From: a virus
Strand: one strand, 5' to 3'
DNA: 64,000 nucleotides
Virus record (IMG/VR): IMGVR_UViG_3300043543_000252
Location: 1-64,000 of that record
The notes under the pieces are model-generated. The model saw only the letters and a program-made list of their open reading frames with translations. It did not search any database and had not been told where the DNA came from. Below are positions 1 to 8,359 of the stretch, in pieces (the first letter of the stretch is position 1; the number at the start of each line of letters is the position of its first letter). A program made the translations under genes and the position numbers.

Positions 1-554
1 TTAGATAGTCTCATTCTATTTATAAATTCTCTAATAGTATTAGGTAGTAACCCCCACCTACCAACTGCCGCTTCATTTTGATAAAAATGTGGATTTTGCC
101 GCATTTTCTCGTTTAATTTATGTTTCAAAGATTTACCGCCAGAAGATTCAAGCTGCATAATAGTCCATAAAAAACTATCTAATGGGTGTAAACCAAAATC
201 ATCTTTTATTTGATGCTCTTGTCTGATATTAGGCTTATCAATCATTGTCTGTGTGGATGATTCAATAGGCAATAAACTAGATAAAGCAGCAAGACCAATA
301 GCAATACTTCTATTTTTAAGGGATTTTGATATATCTTCTATTTTATGGTCATCTCTATCTTCTACCCAAGCGTTCATAGCTCCTCTTCCTAAATACTTAG
401 CAATACTATGTACAGCGTCCTTTAAATTCCTAGAATGAAATGCAATTTTAAATGAAAAAGGATAGCGTTTAAAAATAGGGTCTAAATCATCTACACTATT
501 GATAACGTACTGCTCTAAAGTATTTAATAATAGGTGCTTTACATATAATACCAT
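1..554 (-). CDS. Putative virion lytic transglycosylase-like protein (C-terminus beyond window)
   Basis: The reading frame starts at the ATG complementary to 552-554 and stays open to base 1, giving about 184 residues of a longer protein. Near residues 128-178 it reads QLESSGG, then NEAAVGRWGLLPNTI. This resembles the catalytic Glu-Ser and following Gly/Pro-Asn segment of soluble lytic transglycosylase (SLT) folds in phage virions, which cut peptidoglycan during DNA entry. The assignment rests on these motifs only. The gene starts 9 bases after the stop of the kinase-like gene upstream, and GTAGGAG precedes the ATG, so the two are probably co-transcribed. Confidence 0.6.
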   Translation of the reverse strand, partial: MVLYVKHLLLNTLEQYVINSVDDLDPIFKRYPFSFKIAFHSRNLKDAVHSIAKYLGRGAMNAWVEDRDDHKIEDISKSLKNRSIAIGLAALSSLLPIESSTQTMIDKPNIRQEHQIKDDFGLHPLDSFLWTIMQLESSGGKSLKHKLNEKMRQNPHFYQNEAAVGRWGLLPNTIREFINRMRLS

Positions 555-562
555 AATTACTC

Positions 563-2392
563 CTACGCAGCTTCTCTGCCAGCTTCATGATAAGAACGAA
601 CTATATCTACCAGCTTTCCAATCATTGGCAATGTATAGTTATAAAAATCATTTTCAACCTCTAAATCCGTGCTATCTCTATTATACAAATCATCTAATAC
701 ACTTTGTACGCTATCTAAATAATCATTTCTATAAACAATTTCATTATTCTTATCTAATCTTGGTAAAATAAAATGAGAAAATATATAGTCTAATATAATA
801 GAATAGAAACCTGCCACATCAATATTTCCATAATAATCGTGATGAGCATCTAACATCTTATTAAACACATTATGTAAAACTTCTGGCACTTCTTGTGGGC
901 TAATTTTTTCCAGAAAATGCGATAATACCTCCATTTTTGGTGTTATTTTTTCAGAATTATTTTCTACCACATCTTCCCCAATTAAATCTATCACATGACT
1001 TATAGCTTGTTGTGGGGAATAATCTTTAATTTCTTTGTATAGACTATTATTTTTAAGTTTGCTAGGAGAATATAAATAAGTAAAGGTTGGGATAGCCAAT
1101 GCATTTATATCATCTAAATCACCAAACTCGCCATTAGCCCATTTTGTCAATAAATTATGCCTATGTAAAAAATTGATTAAAATATGATTACGTTTATCTG
1201 GATTTGTAACGCCTTTTATGTGATGTATCAATTCATTTTTAAGGTTATCTTTATTTTGTAACCACCAATTGGAAACTTCATTATAGTTAACCTCTTCCCC
1301 TGTTAAACCTAAAAAACCAGCCAAAGGAGAAACTCGGTCCACAAACCATAATGGGTCAGAAACTACAGTGACGGGTGAATTAGTATTAAAAAGATTATAT
1401 AAAAAACTTAAATCATTATCAATAGCAACAATTGTCGGTTTATTGTGTTTATAAGTCAGTAAGATATTACCGGGATTCCTATCTTTATTGTCTACCAAAT
1501 AATCCATTAGAGAAATTTTAAACAAATTGTTTGCCGCTTCATTTTTATTAAACACATTTTGGCGACCTTTCTCTCTAAATAATTGTCCAAGTTTTTCCAT
1601 ACCTTCAGGGGACTCAAATTTTGTAACAATCATTGGTACTTCATTTACTTTATAAGTACCGACTTGACTAACCATATCACCCAATCCTGCTTGTTTAAAC
1701 AATCGATTAGTTGTAATAGCAGACCACCCTATACTATGATTTCGTAATTTAAAATTTTTTAAACCTTTTGAATAATATGACTTTAACATATAGGTATTAT
1801 TATTTTGAGTATCTTTGTATGCAACTTTCGGAAAAGCCCCTTCATCTAAAGCTTTCTCATCAGTTTCTAAATTTGGGTCTTCTACTACTTTAGAAAAATT
1901 TTCATCCACGTGATACTCAGGTTTATCATGAAAAGAAAAATCAAACATTTTAGTAGTATCTTTACTAACGTCTTTTAAAACTTTTTGAGCATTTCTATTA
2001 TTTAAATCAATAGCTTTTTGCAATTCACTAAATTGTAAACCGTCAATATAATCTATAATTTCAGTAACACTTTTTATAACATCATCTTGTAATGCTGTCT
2101 TCTGAAATTCAGAATTTAAAGAATTTAAAACTTCTTGTCTAAAATTTTTATCTAATACATACTTTTCAAACTTTTCAATAGTACATTTTTCGTTTTTATC
2201 TTTTAAGTGTTGAAGCGCAATTTTGCCAATTTTAGAATACAATTTTTTTAATGCCGCACCACGAGCATCATCTCCGTATCTATCTTTTAGACCATTTAAA
2301 AATTGAGTAAGCCAACCTTCTTTTGTTTCAGGAAGTTCAACCTTTTCTGCTTTATTAAGTCTATAAGCTAACCAATTATCTATGTTTATCAT
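563..2392 (-). CDS. Kinase-like (PI3/4-kinase or HipA-like fold) virion-cluster protein
   Basis: This 609-residue protein has an alpha-helical N-terminal 170 residues followed by a kinase-like core. Visible core elements are a candidate ATP-binding lysine (YMLKSYY, K204), a catalytic-loop-like DNKDRNPGNIL (D304, R305, N309) and a metal-binding-like VAIDNDLSF (D325, D327). The order and spacing match the lipid-kinase/HipA-like branch, where DRxxxN precedes an ID-containing strand. The C-terminal 250 residues are helical and not recognised. It overlaps the upstream gene by 4 bases, so it is translated with the head genes. The substrate is unknown; phosphorylation of a virion or host protein is inference. 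The prohead protease gene carries a related domain. Confidence 0.6.
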   Translation of the reverse strand: MINIDNWLAYRLNKAEKVELPETKEGWLTQFLNGLKDRYGDDARGAALKKLYSKIGKIALQHLKDKNEKCTIEKFEKYVLDKNFRQEVLNSLNSEFQKTALQDDVIKSVTEIIDYIDGLQFSELQKAIDLNNRNAQKVLKDVSKDTTKMFDFSFHDKPEYHVDENFSKVVEDPNLETDEKALDEGAFPKVAYKDTQNNNTYMLKSYYSKGLKNFKLRNHSIGWSAITTNRLFKQAGLGDMVSQVGTYKVNEVPMIVTKFESPEGMEKLGQLFREKGRQNVFNKNEAANNLFKISLMDYLVDNKDRNPGNILLTYKHNKPTIVAIDNDLSFLYNLFNTNSPVTVVSDPLWFVDRVSPLAGFLGLTGEEVNYNEVSNWWLQNKDNLKNELIHHIKGVTNPDKRNHILINFLHRHNLLTKWANGEFGDLDDINALAIPTFTYLYSPSKLKNNSLYKEIKDYSPQQAISHVIDLIGEDVVENNSEKITPKMEVLSHFLEKISPQEVPEVLHNVFNKMLDAHHDYYGNIDVAGFYSIILDYIFSHFILPRLDKNNEIVYRNDYLDSVQSVLDDLYNRDSTDLEVENDFYNYTLPMIGKLVDIVRSYHEAGREAA

Positions 2393-3264
2393 ACATGACC
2401 TGTAAATAAATTATTTGCAGTCATCGTTTTTAGCTTTTGTATATTTTCTCTATAATTAGTATCTAAAAGTTGTCGTTTTTGTTGTAATAATTGATAGCTC
2501 AAATCGTTTACTGATTGCCCAAGACCGTCAATACTTAAAGATTGTGAAGCAATTTTAAAAAGCGGCAATAAATTATCAATTAACATCATCGCTGCTTTTG
2601 CCCCAATGCACTCGTTAACAATAATAGGCACACGACCATCTTCAGTACAAAAACCATGTACACACTCCACAGTCCAATATGCAGGTACAAATCCGATTTG
2701 ACCGATAAATTGGAGAATTGTAGCGCCAGAAGTAGATACGGCAGTGTTAGTTCCAATTGAACTAAAAGCAGGGTTAAGCGGGTTAACAAACAATGTTCCT
2801 CGTACAGCATAAGATACATCTATCCATTCATTTGGTATTTTGTATATTTCAGCACCAGACGGATATTGCTCATTTTCTTCACTTGTACCAGTATAAGATG
2901 CAGAACAAATCGCCATCCGAATTACTTTTTGTATTGGTTTATTTGGCAATTGAGTCCAAATATTCATGTGATATAAATTGGGGTCAAAAGGCAATCTATG
3001 CCTCATAATCACAGGTGTTACATGAAGTTTCGTATCTAATTCAAACTGACTTACAGCTCTTAGAATATAATCTTCTAAATCAGAATTAGTGATTTTTTCT
3101 CTTGTTACAGGGCTAATTAAATTAAAACCAAAAAAGAAACGTTTTTTAAAAGTCTCACCATCTAAAAGTGGTTCAATTCTATTTAATACACCTGTGGCAT
3201 CATAAACGCGCTCAGGAAATATTGAGCCTGTAAGTTTTTTTGATTTACTTAAATCCTTAGCCAT
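2389..3264 (-). CDS. Unrecognised virion-cluster protein
   Basis: The 291-residue product matches no family I recognise. It has mixed alpha/beta composition with a Ser/Gly/Thr-rich centre, about residues 125-190, and no signal peptide or membrane segment. The last 60 residues are helical and Gln/Leu-rich, which could form a coiled coil. The gene overlaps the next gene by 4 bases and begins 3 bases after a 47-residue basic reading frame. Its place between the ClpP-like protease and the kinase-like protein in the late minus-strand operon suggests a head or neck component. Confidence 0.75.
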   Translation of the reverse strand: MAKDLSKSKKLTGSIFPERVYDATGVLNRIEPLLDGETFKKRFFFGFNLISPVTREKITNSDLEDYILRAVSQFELDTKLHVTPVIMRHRLPFDPNLYHMNIWTQLPNKPIQKVIRMAICSASYTGTSEENEQYPSGAEIYKIPNEWIDVSYAVRGTLFVNPLNPAFSSIGTNTAVSTSGATILQFIGQIGFVPAYWTVECVHGFCTEDGRVPIIVNECIGAKAAMMLIDNLLPLFKIASQSLSIDGLGQSVNDLSYQLLQQKRQLLDTNYRENIQKLKTMTANNLFTGHV

Positions 3265-3267
3265 TTT

Positions 3268-3411
3268 TTATATCATACCTAAAACTTTAGTGCATTTGTT
3301 TTTTAAAGCATTTTTTAACTTATCTGAAGGTTTAATAGAACGTTCAATTTTAAAAAATCTTTCCCGCAATTTAGCTACTGCTGTTTTCTTTTGTTTTTGT
3401 TTTCTTGTCAT
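3268..3411 (-). CDS. Small basic protein, 47 residues
   Basis: A short frame reads MTRKQKQKKT at its start and is rich in Lys and Arg (about one third of residues). It is preceded by AAGGAG about 10 bases upstream of the ATG, and its stop lies 3 bases before the next start codon, as expected of a real operon member. The composition suggests nucleic-acid binding, perhaps packaged with DNA, but there is no family match. I infer it is real from the ribosome site and tight spacing. Confidence 0.55.
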   Translation of the reverse strand: MTRKQKQKKTAVAKLRERFFKIERSIKPSDKLKNALKNKCTKVLGMI

Positions 3412-3447
3412 TTTAACTTAACTCCTTATACAACAATATTTAGCTAA

Positions 3448-3843
3448 TTAACAAAAACTATTCTTGTTACCTGCTTGTATTAAATGTAGTTTTGACTCTA
3501 CTAAAACTATTTTAGACTCGCCACCCTCATTTAGCGTAATCTGCATAGAATTATTAGCAATCATATCATTTGGAAGTAAAGATACTACCCAAATAGAACG
3601 GTCGTCAGCAAAAGGATTTATAGCATTTCTAGTAATTACTTTATTTAAATCAATGTGGTCAAATTTTACTGTAATAATAGAGGACACATGGGGAATGTAT
3701 CTTAAGTCGAATTTTTCGCCTATTTTAGAAAATAATTGAAAATAGATGTTATTAGTCTGATTAGCTGGTATATTTAGTGTATCTACTACTCCAAAATTAT
3801 TTACATCATAAACTGGCTCTAGTAATTTAGCATATAATAACAT
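3448..3843 (-). CDS. Unrecognised small virion-cluster protein
   Basis: The 131-residue protein is beta-rich with alternating hydrophobic residues and no membrane segment or known motif. It lies between the ClpP-like protease gene and the small basic gene. The start MLLYAK is preceded by AGAGGGG and by the recurring CCTAATCT element at 3861-3868, so it may have its own late transcription start. A head-decoration or head-completion role is conceivable from position only. Confidence 0.7.
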   Translation of the reverse strand: MLLYAKLLEPVYDVNNFGVVDTLNIPANQTNNIYFQLFSKIGEKFDLRYIPHVSSIITVKFDHIDLNKVITRNAINPFADDRSIWVVSLLPNDMIANNSMQITLNEGGESKIVLVESKLHLIQAGNKNSFC

Positions 3844-3860
3844 ATAAACCCCTCTTAATA

Positions 3861-3868
3861 AGATTAGG
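3861..3868 (-). promoter_or_regulatory. CCTAATCT element upstream of the 3448 gene
   Basis: The minus strand reads CCTAATCTTATTAAG between the ClpP-like stop codon and the next start. The same CCTAATCT plus A/T-rich extension appears at four other minus-strand gene junctions. It may be a late-promoter core or a transcript-processing site; which one cannot be told from sequence alone. Confidence 0.4.
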
Positions 3869-3870
3869 AA

Positions 3871-4491
3871 TTATCTTTTGTCTTTAGAATTTTTAAGAGT
3901 AGGGTATCTTATTTTTGGTTTTGGTAGCTGAACAAGTCTTAAATTACTTTCTGGAAGTAATCTGGGTATAGCTATATCATCTATTAAGCCCCACTCAAAA
4001 GCTTCTTTAGCTGTTAATGTCCAATCGGCGTTTTTTAAACTTCTTAACTTTTCTTCAAATTCTTTTACAGTTTTACCGCAGTCCTCAGCTAAATTTTTAA
4101 ACATTAGTTTATTGACAAAATTTAACGACTCAGCACTAGCTTTCACTTCGGTTGACTTTCCGTAAGCTCCACTTGAAACTTCATGAACTAAAATTAAAGC
4201 ATCGGGTGATGCAAACCGTAAACCTTGAGTACCTGCGGCTAATAGTACCGCACCTGCTGACATCGCTTTACCAAGAGCAATAGTCGCTACAGGTTTAGAT
4301 GATGACTTAATTAAATCTCTCATAGCAAAAGCTGAAGTAATATCACCGCCATAACTACTAACTACAATGACAATAACAGGTATATCAGGATTAGCTTCAA
4401 GTTCTAAAAACTGCTCATAAAAATGTTTTAGAGACTCATCAGTGAATTTATGCACCCAAATATAATTTGAAACTTCTTTAAAATCGCTCAT
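3871..4491 (-). CDS. ClpP-like serine protease
   Basis: The 206-residue protein has the ClpP/crotonase fold. The catalytic triad is visible as S78 in KAMSAGAVLL, H103 in ILVHEVSSG and D156 in NADWTLTAKEA, with the 25-residue Ser-to-His spacing of bacterial ClpP. The substrate-strand motif SSYGGD lies near residues 45-50. Phage ClpP-like proteins can mature capsids or act with host ClpX. Since a separate assemblin-type prohead protease is encoded at 15521, this one may process another virion protein or replace host ClpP. The C-terminal 30 residues are basic. Upstream is a 177-base spacer with a TAGTAT-containing element. Confidence 0.85.
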   Translation of the reverse strand: MSDFKEVSNYIWVHKFTDESLKHFYEQFLELEANPDIPVIVIVVSSYGGDITSAFAMRDLIKSSSKPVATIALGKAMSAGAVLLAAGTQGLRFASPDALILVHEVSSGAYGKSTEVKASAESLNFVNKLMFKNLAEDCGKTVKEFEEKLRSLKNADWTLTAKEAFEWGLIDDIAIPRLLPESNLRLVQLPKPKIRYPTLKNSKDKR

Positions 4492-4668
4492 ATTATTATA
4501 GATACTATTTTTTCTATATTTTTGAGTATAAAAATTATAAACTGTAATAATTTTAAATACTTAATAAATTATTTTTTAAATAAAAAATTAGTTGACATTT
4601 AAATTAAAGTGTGAGATTCTATAATTGAAAGGGCGATAATAATAACCACAACAAAAAAGGAGGCCAAT

Positions 4669-4899
4669 ATGCCAACAATTATGTTACCAATACCAGAAAT
4701 AATTGAAATATTTAAAAATCGTTATGTAATTAGAGACCGCGAAGCTGGATATGAAATAGAAACAGCAGAAAGTTTAGAAGAAGCAGAACAAATAATGGAA
4801 AAATTTATAAAAGAGGATAAAGCTAATGGATTTTATGAACCAAAATTTTATGAAATTTACGATAAAGTAAAAGAAGAAATTATATCTATAAGCGAATAA
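4669..4899 (+). CDS. Small acidic protein, plus strand inside the virion block
   Basis: This 76-residue, Glu- and Ile-rich protein has a very good ribosome site (AAAGGAGG, 6 bases before ATG) and a strong intrinsic terminator just downstream. It is the only convincing plus-strand gene within the minus-strand structural cluster, so it is a self-contained transcription unit. The helical C-terminal half is charged. I recognise no domain. Monocistronic small acidic phage proteins of this kind are often host-takeover factors, but that is inference. Confidence 0.75.
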   Translation: MPTIMLPIPEIIEIFKNRYVIRDREAGYEIETAESLEEAEQIMEKFIKEDKANGFYEPKFYEIYDKVKEEIISISE

Positions 4900-4922
4900 A
4901 AACGATTCCTCCCCCCCCAAAT

Positions 4923-4963
4923 AAAAAAGGCTAGGTTTGTTAGTTTTCCCTAGCCTTTTTTTT
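4923..4963. terminator. Strong intrinsic terminator, probably bidirectional
   Basis: An inverted repeat AAAAAAGGCTAGG ... CCTAGCCTTTTTTTT brackets a 13-base loop. The stem is followed by a T-run on the plus strand and, because it begins with an A-run, also on the minus strand. It ends the 4669 gene transcript and could stop transcripts leaving the 3' end of the major capsid gene. Confidence 0.85.
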
Positions 4964-4986
4964 ATTGTATTTTAACCCTTAATGGA

Positions 4987-6393
4987 TTAGAATATATTGT
5001 CAATCAATACGTTCTTACGAGGTTGATAGCCTACAAGAGTTAAGAATCTGAAGTGAGCTTCAGGTACTGATAAATCAGAGATAGCAAGTTTCATTCTGCT
5101 GTAAGGAGCTAACTCTTTATAAGCCCAAGTATTAGCTTGAATTAGGTAGCCAGTTGTGAAACCAGCAGCCTTGTTACCTAAGTCAATGAAAGTAGTTGTT
5201 GGGTTTTTGCTATTTTTTACTCTACCGATGAATTTAGCATTTGCAGCTGATGTTCCACGATAAACATTGAAGTGAGTAGCGTTAATAGCAGCACCAGCTG
5301 TAATAGTAAGAGTTACATATTCACCAGCATTTACTGTAATAGCAGATGAAGCAATTGGTGAGCTTTCCCCGATTTCATTTTCAGCAGTTACTACATAAAC
5401 ATAAGTACCAGCAGGAATGATTGCACCGCTACCACCTGAAGTTCCAGTAACGCTAGTAATTGGAGATGGTGCACCAGCAATTAGTCTAGTGAATAATGTT
5501 CTACCTCTTAAGAAGTTGCTTGACTCAAGTTGAACTTCACCTTCAGTTACCCATTGTCTTCTTAAATCCGCACCTGATACATCTTGAGCTTTACCAGCAA
5601 GAATAATACGTTGAATGCTGTTAACACCAGTTCCAAGTGCAATTTGTTTGTTATAACCTGCTAAAGCTACAGGGTCAACATAGAGTGTATCTGCTTCACC
5701 GAAATTAAGTCTTGAACGAAGAGAAGCATCTTGAATAATAATTTGGTCAAGACTACCATTTTTAGCAAGCACTACTGAAGTACTAGAACCATAAGCTGCA
5801 AACATTAAATCTTGAGTGCTTTGTAAAATATCAGATTGACGGATTTGAGCTGCTACACCGAGTATATTTGGTAACTCTGGCATAGCAAGTGGGTTACCAT
5901 CAAACACACCGTTGTTAGAGAAATCATCTTTACCTCTAAATGAGTCAAACTCAATATCACCTGCGATAACCATTGCAGTGTTTTCAGCTTCACGGTCTTC
6001 AGCTTTTACGCCGTCAATTGTATCAACCATGTTAGCAGCAACTGTAACACGAGTTTGTTTAGCGTAGAAGCACATAGGAACAACAGCTGATACATAGTCA
6101 CCAACGTTTAAGTTTCCTATTGCACCTTCTCTAACAGCTGAACCGCCAAATTGACCATAGCTAAGTTGTCTTCTGAATTGTACGAGTAAAGATTTATGTG
6201 GCTCAACGTCAAATAATTTTTGCAACTTAATATGTTTACTTTCAAAAGTCACTTTCTGCATTACAGGTTCAATTGGTATAATTTGTAATGCTCCGCCTTG
6301 TACCAATTGACCGGGAGCGACGTTGACATTGCCCGCTTCAAGTGTTTTCACAAGGTTTTGTAATACCTTATTTAGGTCGTTAACTGGGTTCAT
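4987..6393 (-). CDS. Major capsid protein with an Ig/FN3-like insertion
   Basis: The 468-residue protein has the position and architecture of an HK97-fold major capsid protein: it follows the scaffold gene and has a hydrophobic P-domain-like C-terminus. Residues about 315-400 form a Thr/Gly/Ala-rich beta block (PAGTYVYVVTAENEIGESSP, then HFNVYRGT), typical of Ig or fibronectin-III-like surface domains on phage capsids. Residues 14-36 (KTLEAG, NVAPGQ, VQGGAL) are nearly repeated in the prohead protease at 15521. A strong terminator follows. Assembly would depend on that protease and probably the phage chaperonin. No cleavage site could be fixed by eye. Confidence 0.88.
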   Translation of the reverse strand: MNPVNDLNKVLQNLVKTLEAGNVNVAPGQLVQGGALQIIPIEPVMQKVTFESKHIKLQKLFDVEPHKSLLVQFRRQLSYGQFGGSAVREGAIGNLNVGDYVSAVVPMCFYAKQTRVTVAANMVDTIDGVKAEDREAENTAMVIAGDIEFDSFRGKDDFSNNGVFDGNPLAMPELPNILGVAAQIRQSDILQSTQDLMFAAYGSSTSVVLAKNGSLDQIIIQDASLRSRLNFGEADTLYVDPVALAGYNKQIALGTGVNSIQRIILAGKAQDVSGADLRRQWVTEGEVQLESSNFLRGRTLFTRLIAGAPSPITSVTGTSGGSGAIIPAGTYVYVVTAENEIGESSPIASSAITVNAGEYVTLTITAGAAINATHFNVYRGTSAANAKFIGRVKNSKNPTTTFIDLGNKAAGFTTGYLIQANTWAYKELAPYSRMKLAISDLSVPEAHFRFLTLVGYQPRKNVLIDNIF

Positions 6394-7256
6394 TATTGTT
6401 TTCCTCCTTTAGTTAATAAAATTTTTTCAGCTTCGTTTTTATTTATACCTTTTAAGAAATACCCCATAATTACTGTATTTTCACTCTTACTGAACGAAGA
6501 TGGTCCTAATTTTTTATACATTTGAGACATCTCTTCGTGAGTAAGAGATTTTTGCATATCACTTGCTTCAGATTTAGCAATATACCCAAGTTCTGCAATT
6601 TGAGTTATTGCTTTTCTTTCTGGTTTAGCAAGTGTAGCAAATGCTTTTGTCAAAAGAGCTAATGTTTTAGTTTGCTCATTAAGTTGAGCTTTCAATAGAG
6701 CTATTTCTTTATCTTTTTGCGATTTTGATAAGTTAGAATTTTGATTCTCCGATTTCATAGCTGGAGCTTCAGGTGCTGGAGCTTGTTCTTCTGAACCTTC
6801 TCCACCTTTAGATTGTAAGATTTCTCTTATAATCATAAAGTGTTTTTCTAACTCATCTATCGGCATTGCACTATAAACTTCACGAAGCTCATCATCACTA
6901 AGAGGTTGGTCCAAATTTTCTTCCATAGAGTTATCTTGAGGTTCTTCTTCTTGCTTTGGAGCTTGCATTTCTTGGTCATCTTGAGGTTCTTCTTCTTGCT
7001 TTGGAGCTTGCATTTCTTGGTCATCTTGAGGTTCTTCTTCTTGCTCTGGAGCTTGCATTTCTTGACCTTTATTTTGCATAGCTTGTTCCATCTCTTCTGC
7101 TAAAGCTTCTTCTTTTTGTTTTTCATCCATATCATCGTCCTCTTCTGCCTTCTTAATAGCATTATTTCCGCTAGTCATATCAGCAATTGTGCTTTCAATT
7201 GATGCGATAATGCTATCAAGGTCGGCATCAGTAATGTTAATTTTGTTATTATTCAT
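6393..7256 (-). CDS. Acidic putative scaffold or prohead core protein
   Basis: The 287-residue, strongly acidic, Gln/Glu-rich protein lies directly upstream of the major capsid gene, sharing one base with it. Three tandem 15-residue copies of the type QEMQAPKQEEEPQDD occupy roughly residues 65-108. Downstream are coiled-coil-like segments (DKEIALLKAQLNEQ) and a helical, basic C-terminus, as in scaffolds whose C-terminal end binds the capsid protein. Assignment is by position, charge and low complexity. Confidence 0.65.
   Translation of the reverse strand: MNNNKINITDADLDSIIASIESTIADMTSGNNAIKKAEEDDDMDEKQKEEALAEEMEQAMQNKGQEMQAPEQEEEPQDDQEMQAPKQEEEPQDDQEMQAPKQEEEPQDNSMEENLDQPLSDDELREVYSAMPIDELEKHFMIIREILQSKGGEGSEEQAPAPEAPAMKSENQNSNLSKSQKDKEIALLKAQLNEQTKTLALLTKAFATLAKPERKAITQIAELGYIAKSEASDMQKSLTHEEMSQMYKKLGPSSFSKSENTVIMGYFLKGINKNEAEKILLTKGGKQ
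6933..7067. repeat. Three tandem 45-bp repeats in the scaffold gene
   Basis: Units start at 6933, 6978 and 7023. Copies one and two are identical; the third differs by a few bases (Glu for Lys in one codon). They keep the reading frame, so copy number could change without a frameshift. They encode an acidic, Pro/Gln-rich linker. Confidence 0.9.
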
Positions 7257-7280
7257 AATCCCATCTCCTTACCTAATTAA

Positions 7281-7697
7281 CTATTGAGAGAGAGTTAATC
7301 CATGAATTTCGTCAGATGGTATTGAAACAATTAAATTTGCACCAGTTAAATCAAAACTTGAAGGAAGTGTAGCAATTTCATAAATTTCCAATTTCATTCC
7401 AAGTTTTGCGCAAGCAGCAACGACAATTTCTCTTAAAGCTAAATCGCTTGGAGTCTCGTCTCTTAAAATTTTACAAATATGAGGGCTATACACTCTTTGT
7501 GGTAAGCCAAGTCCATCTACACGACCAGCGTTGTCTGATACATCAATTTTAATAAAAATAGTTTCTGAACCTTTAACAAGTTTTAAGCTTTCCATTCCGT
7601 TGCTGTCAACGTCTTCTGAAATTGAAAGTCCTGATACTAACAAAGAAAGTCTTTGTTTTAATTCTCTTGCATGAGCTTGAGATTTAAATTGAGCCAT
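7281..7697 (-). CDS. Unrecognised small head-cluster protein
   Basis: The 138-residue protein starts with a helical, basic segment (HARELKQRLSLLVSG) followed by mixed alpha/beta sequence with no known motif. It is the first gene of the scaffold-capsid group and is preceded by AAAAAAGGAG and a roughly 210-base non-coding leader, so transcription probably starts there. A role in the prohead or as a minor capsid protein is inferred from position. Confidence 0.7.
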   Translation of the reverse strand: MAQFKSQAHARELKQRLSLLVSGLSISEDVDSNGMESLKLVKGSETIFIKIDVSDNAGRVDGLGLPQRVYSPHICKILRDETPSDLALREIVVAACAKLGMKLEIYEIATLPSSFDLTGANLIVSIPSDEIHGLTLSQ

Positions 7698-7909
7698 GTG
7701 TTTTTCTCCTTTTTTGTAAACGTTTAAAAAAAGTTTATAGGTTAATACCCACTATCAAAGGTTAGGACAAGCAATTATGTTATATTATTGATTATAACAA
7801 AGAACAATGTAAATTATTGAAATTATTAAATAAAATGAAAAGACTAATAATATCAAACATTTAAGATTTAAAAAACCTAAATGCTAACTATTTAATTTTA
7901 AAGGAAAAA
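7698..7909. other. Non-coding spacer upstream of the scaffold-capsid genes
   Basis: This 212-base A/T-rich stretch contains no credible reading frame. On the minus strand a TTATAAT-like hexamer lies near 7790-7796, but I found no convincing -35 at normal spacing. It is the longest gap in the structural cluster and the likely place for a promoter serving the 7281, scaffold and capsid genes. Confidence 0.4.
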
Positions 7910-8341
7910 TTAAAATTCTAAAAACAATCTTTCAGTGCAAATACGATTACTTGAAATTGCATTATTAGATTGTAAGATAATATAAGAAGTAGAGTCTAAA
8001 GATTTTTGTAAAGATGCTTCTGCAACCTTTAAACCTCTTTTTTTAGCCCAAGCAATTGCGGCTTTTTTGATTTTTTCGGAAACATTACTTCCAAAATCAA
8101 ACCTCACTTCTCCATTTTCGTATTTAGAAAAAAGCACATCATGTTTTTTAAGTTGTGATTTATACAAATAATCTTCGAATGCAGTTAGAACAATACGTTC
8201 TGCTTTACTTACACGCATTGGCGGTAAAATATCTTGATGAAATCTTTTGAGCCATTTTCTGAACCGATAAGCAAGTCTTGGCGGAAGTGCCTTTTCTAAC
8301 TCATCAATAGATTTAAAAATCCTAACTTTTTTTGCTTTCAT
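7910..8341 (-). CDS. Unrecognised basic head-cluster protein
   Basis: The 143-residue protein is Lys/Arg-rich (KAKKVRIFK at the start, KKAAIAWAKKRG near residue 90) and helical in its first two thirds, with no known domain. It follows the giant solenoid gene by 18 bases, and the CCTAATCT element lies between them. Basic charge would suit DNA or capsid-interior contact, but this is inference. Confidence 0.65.
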   Translation of the reverse strand: MKAKKVRIFKSIDELEKALPPRLAYRFRKWLKRFHQDILPPMRVSKAERIVLTAFEDYLYKSQLKKHDVLFSKYENGEVRFDFGSNVSEKIKKAAIAWAKKRGLKVAEASLQKSLDSTSYIILQSNNAISSNRICTERLFLEF

Positions 8342-8351
8342 AACATTTATA

Positions 8352-8359
8352 AGATTAGG
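8352..8359 (-). promoter_or_regulatory. CCTAATCT element upstream of the 7910 gene
   Basis: The minus strand reads ACCTAATCTTATAAATG just after the stop of the giant protein gene and 11 bases before the next start. It is one of five copies of this octamer at minus-strand gene junctions. Confidence 0.4.

Noticed and set aside
4592-4625. A sigma-70 promoter (TTGACA and TATAAT) before the 4669 gene.
   Set aside because: The hexamers are 22 bases apart, well outside the usual 16-18, so I do not list it, although some other promoter must serve this gene.
4987-6393. A T4-type (I/L)xE cleavage site in the capsid N-terminus.
   Set aside because: No sequence in the first 60 residues fits with proper spacing; the protease here is of a different subgroup, so its specificity cannot be assumed.
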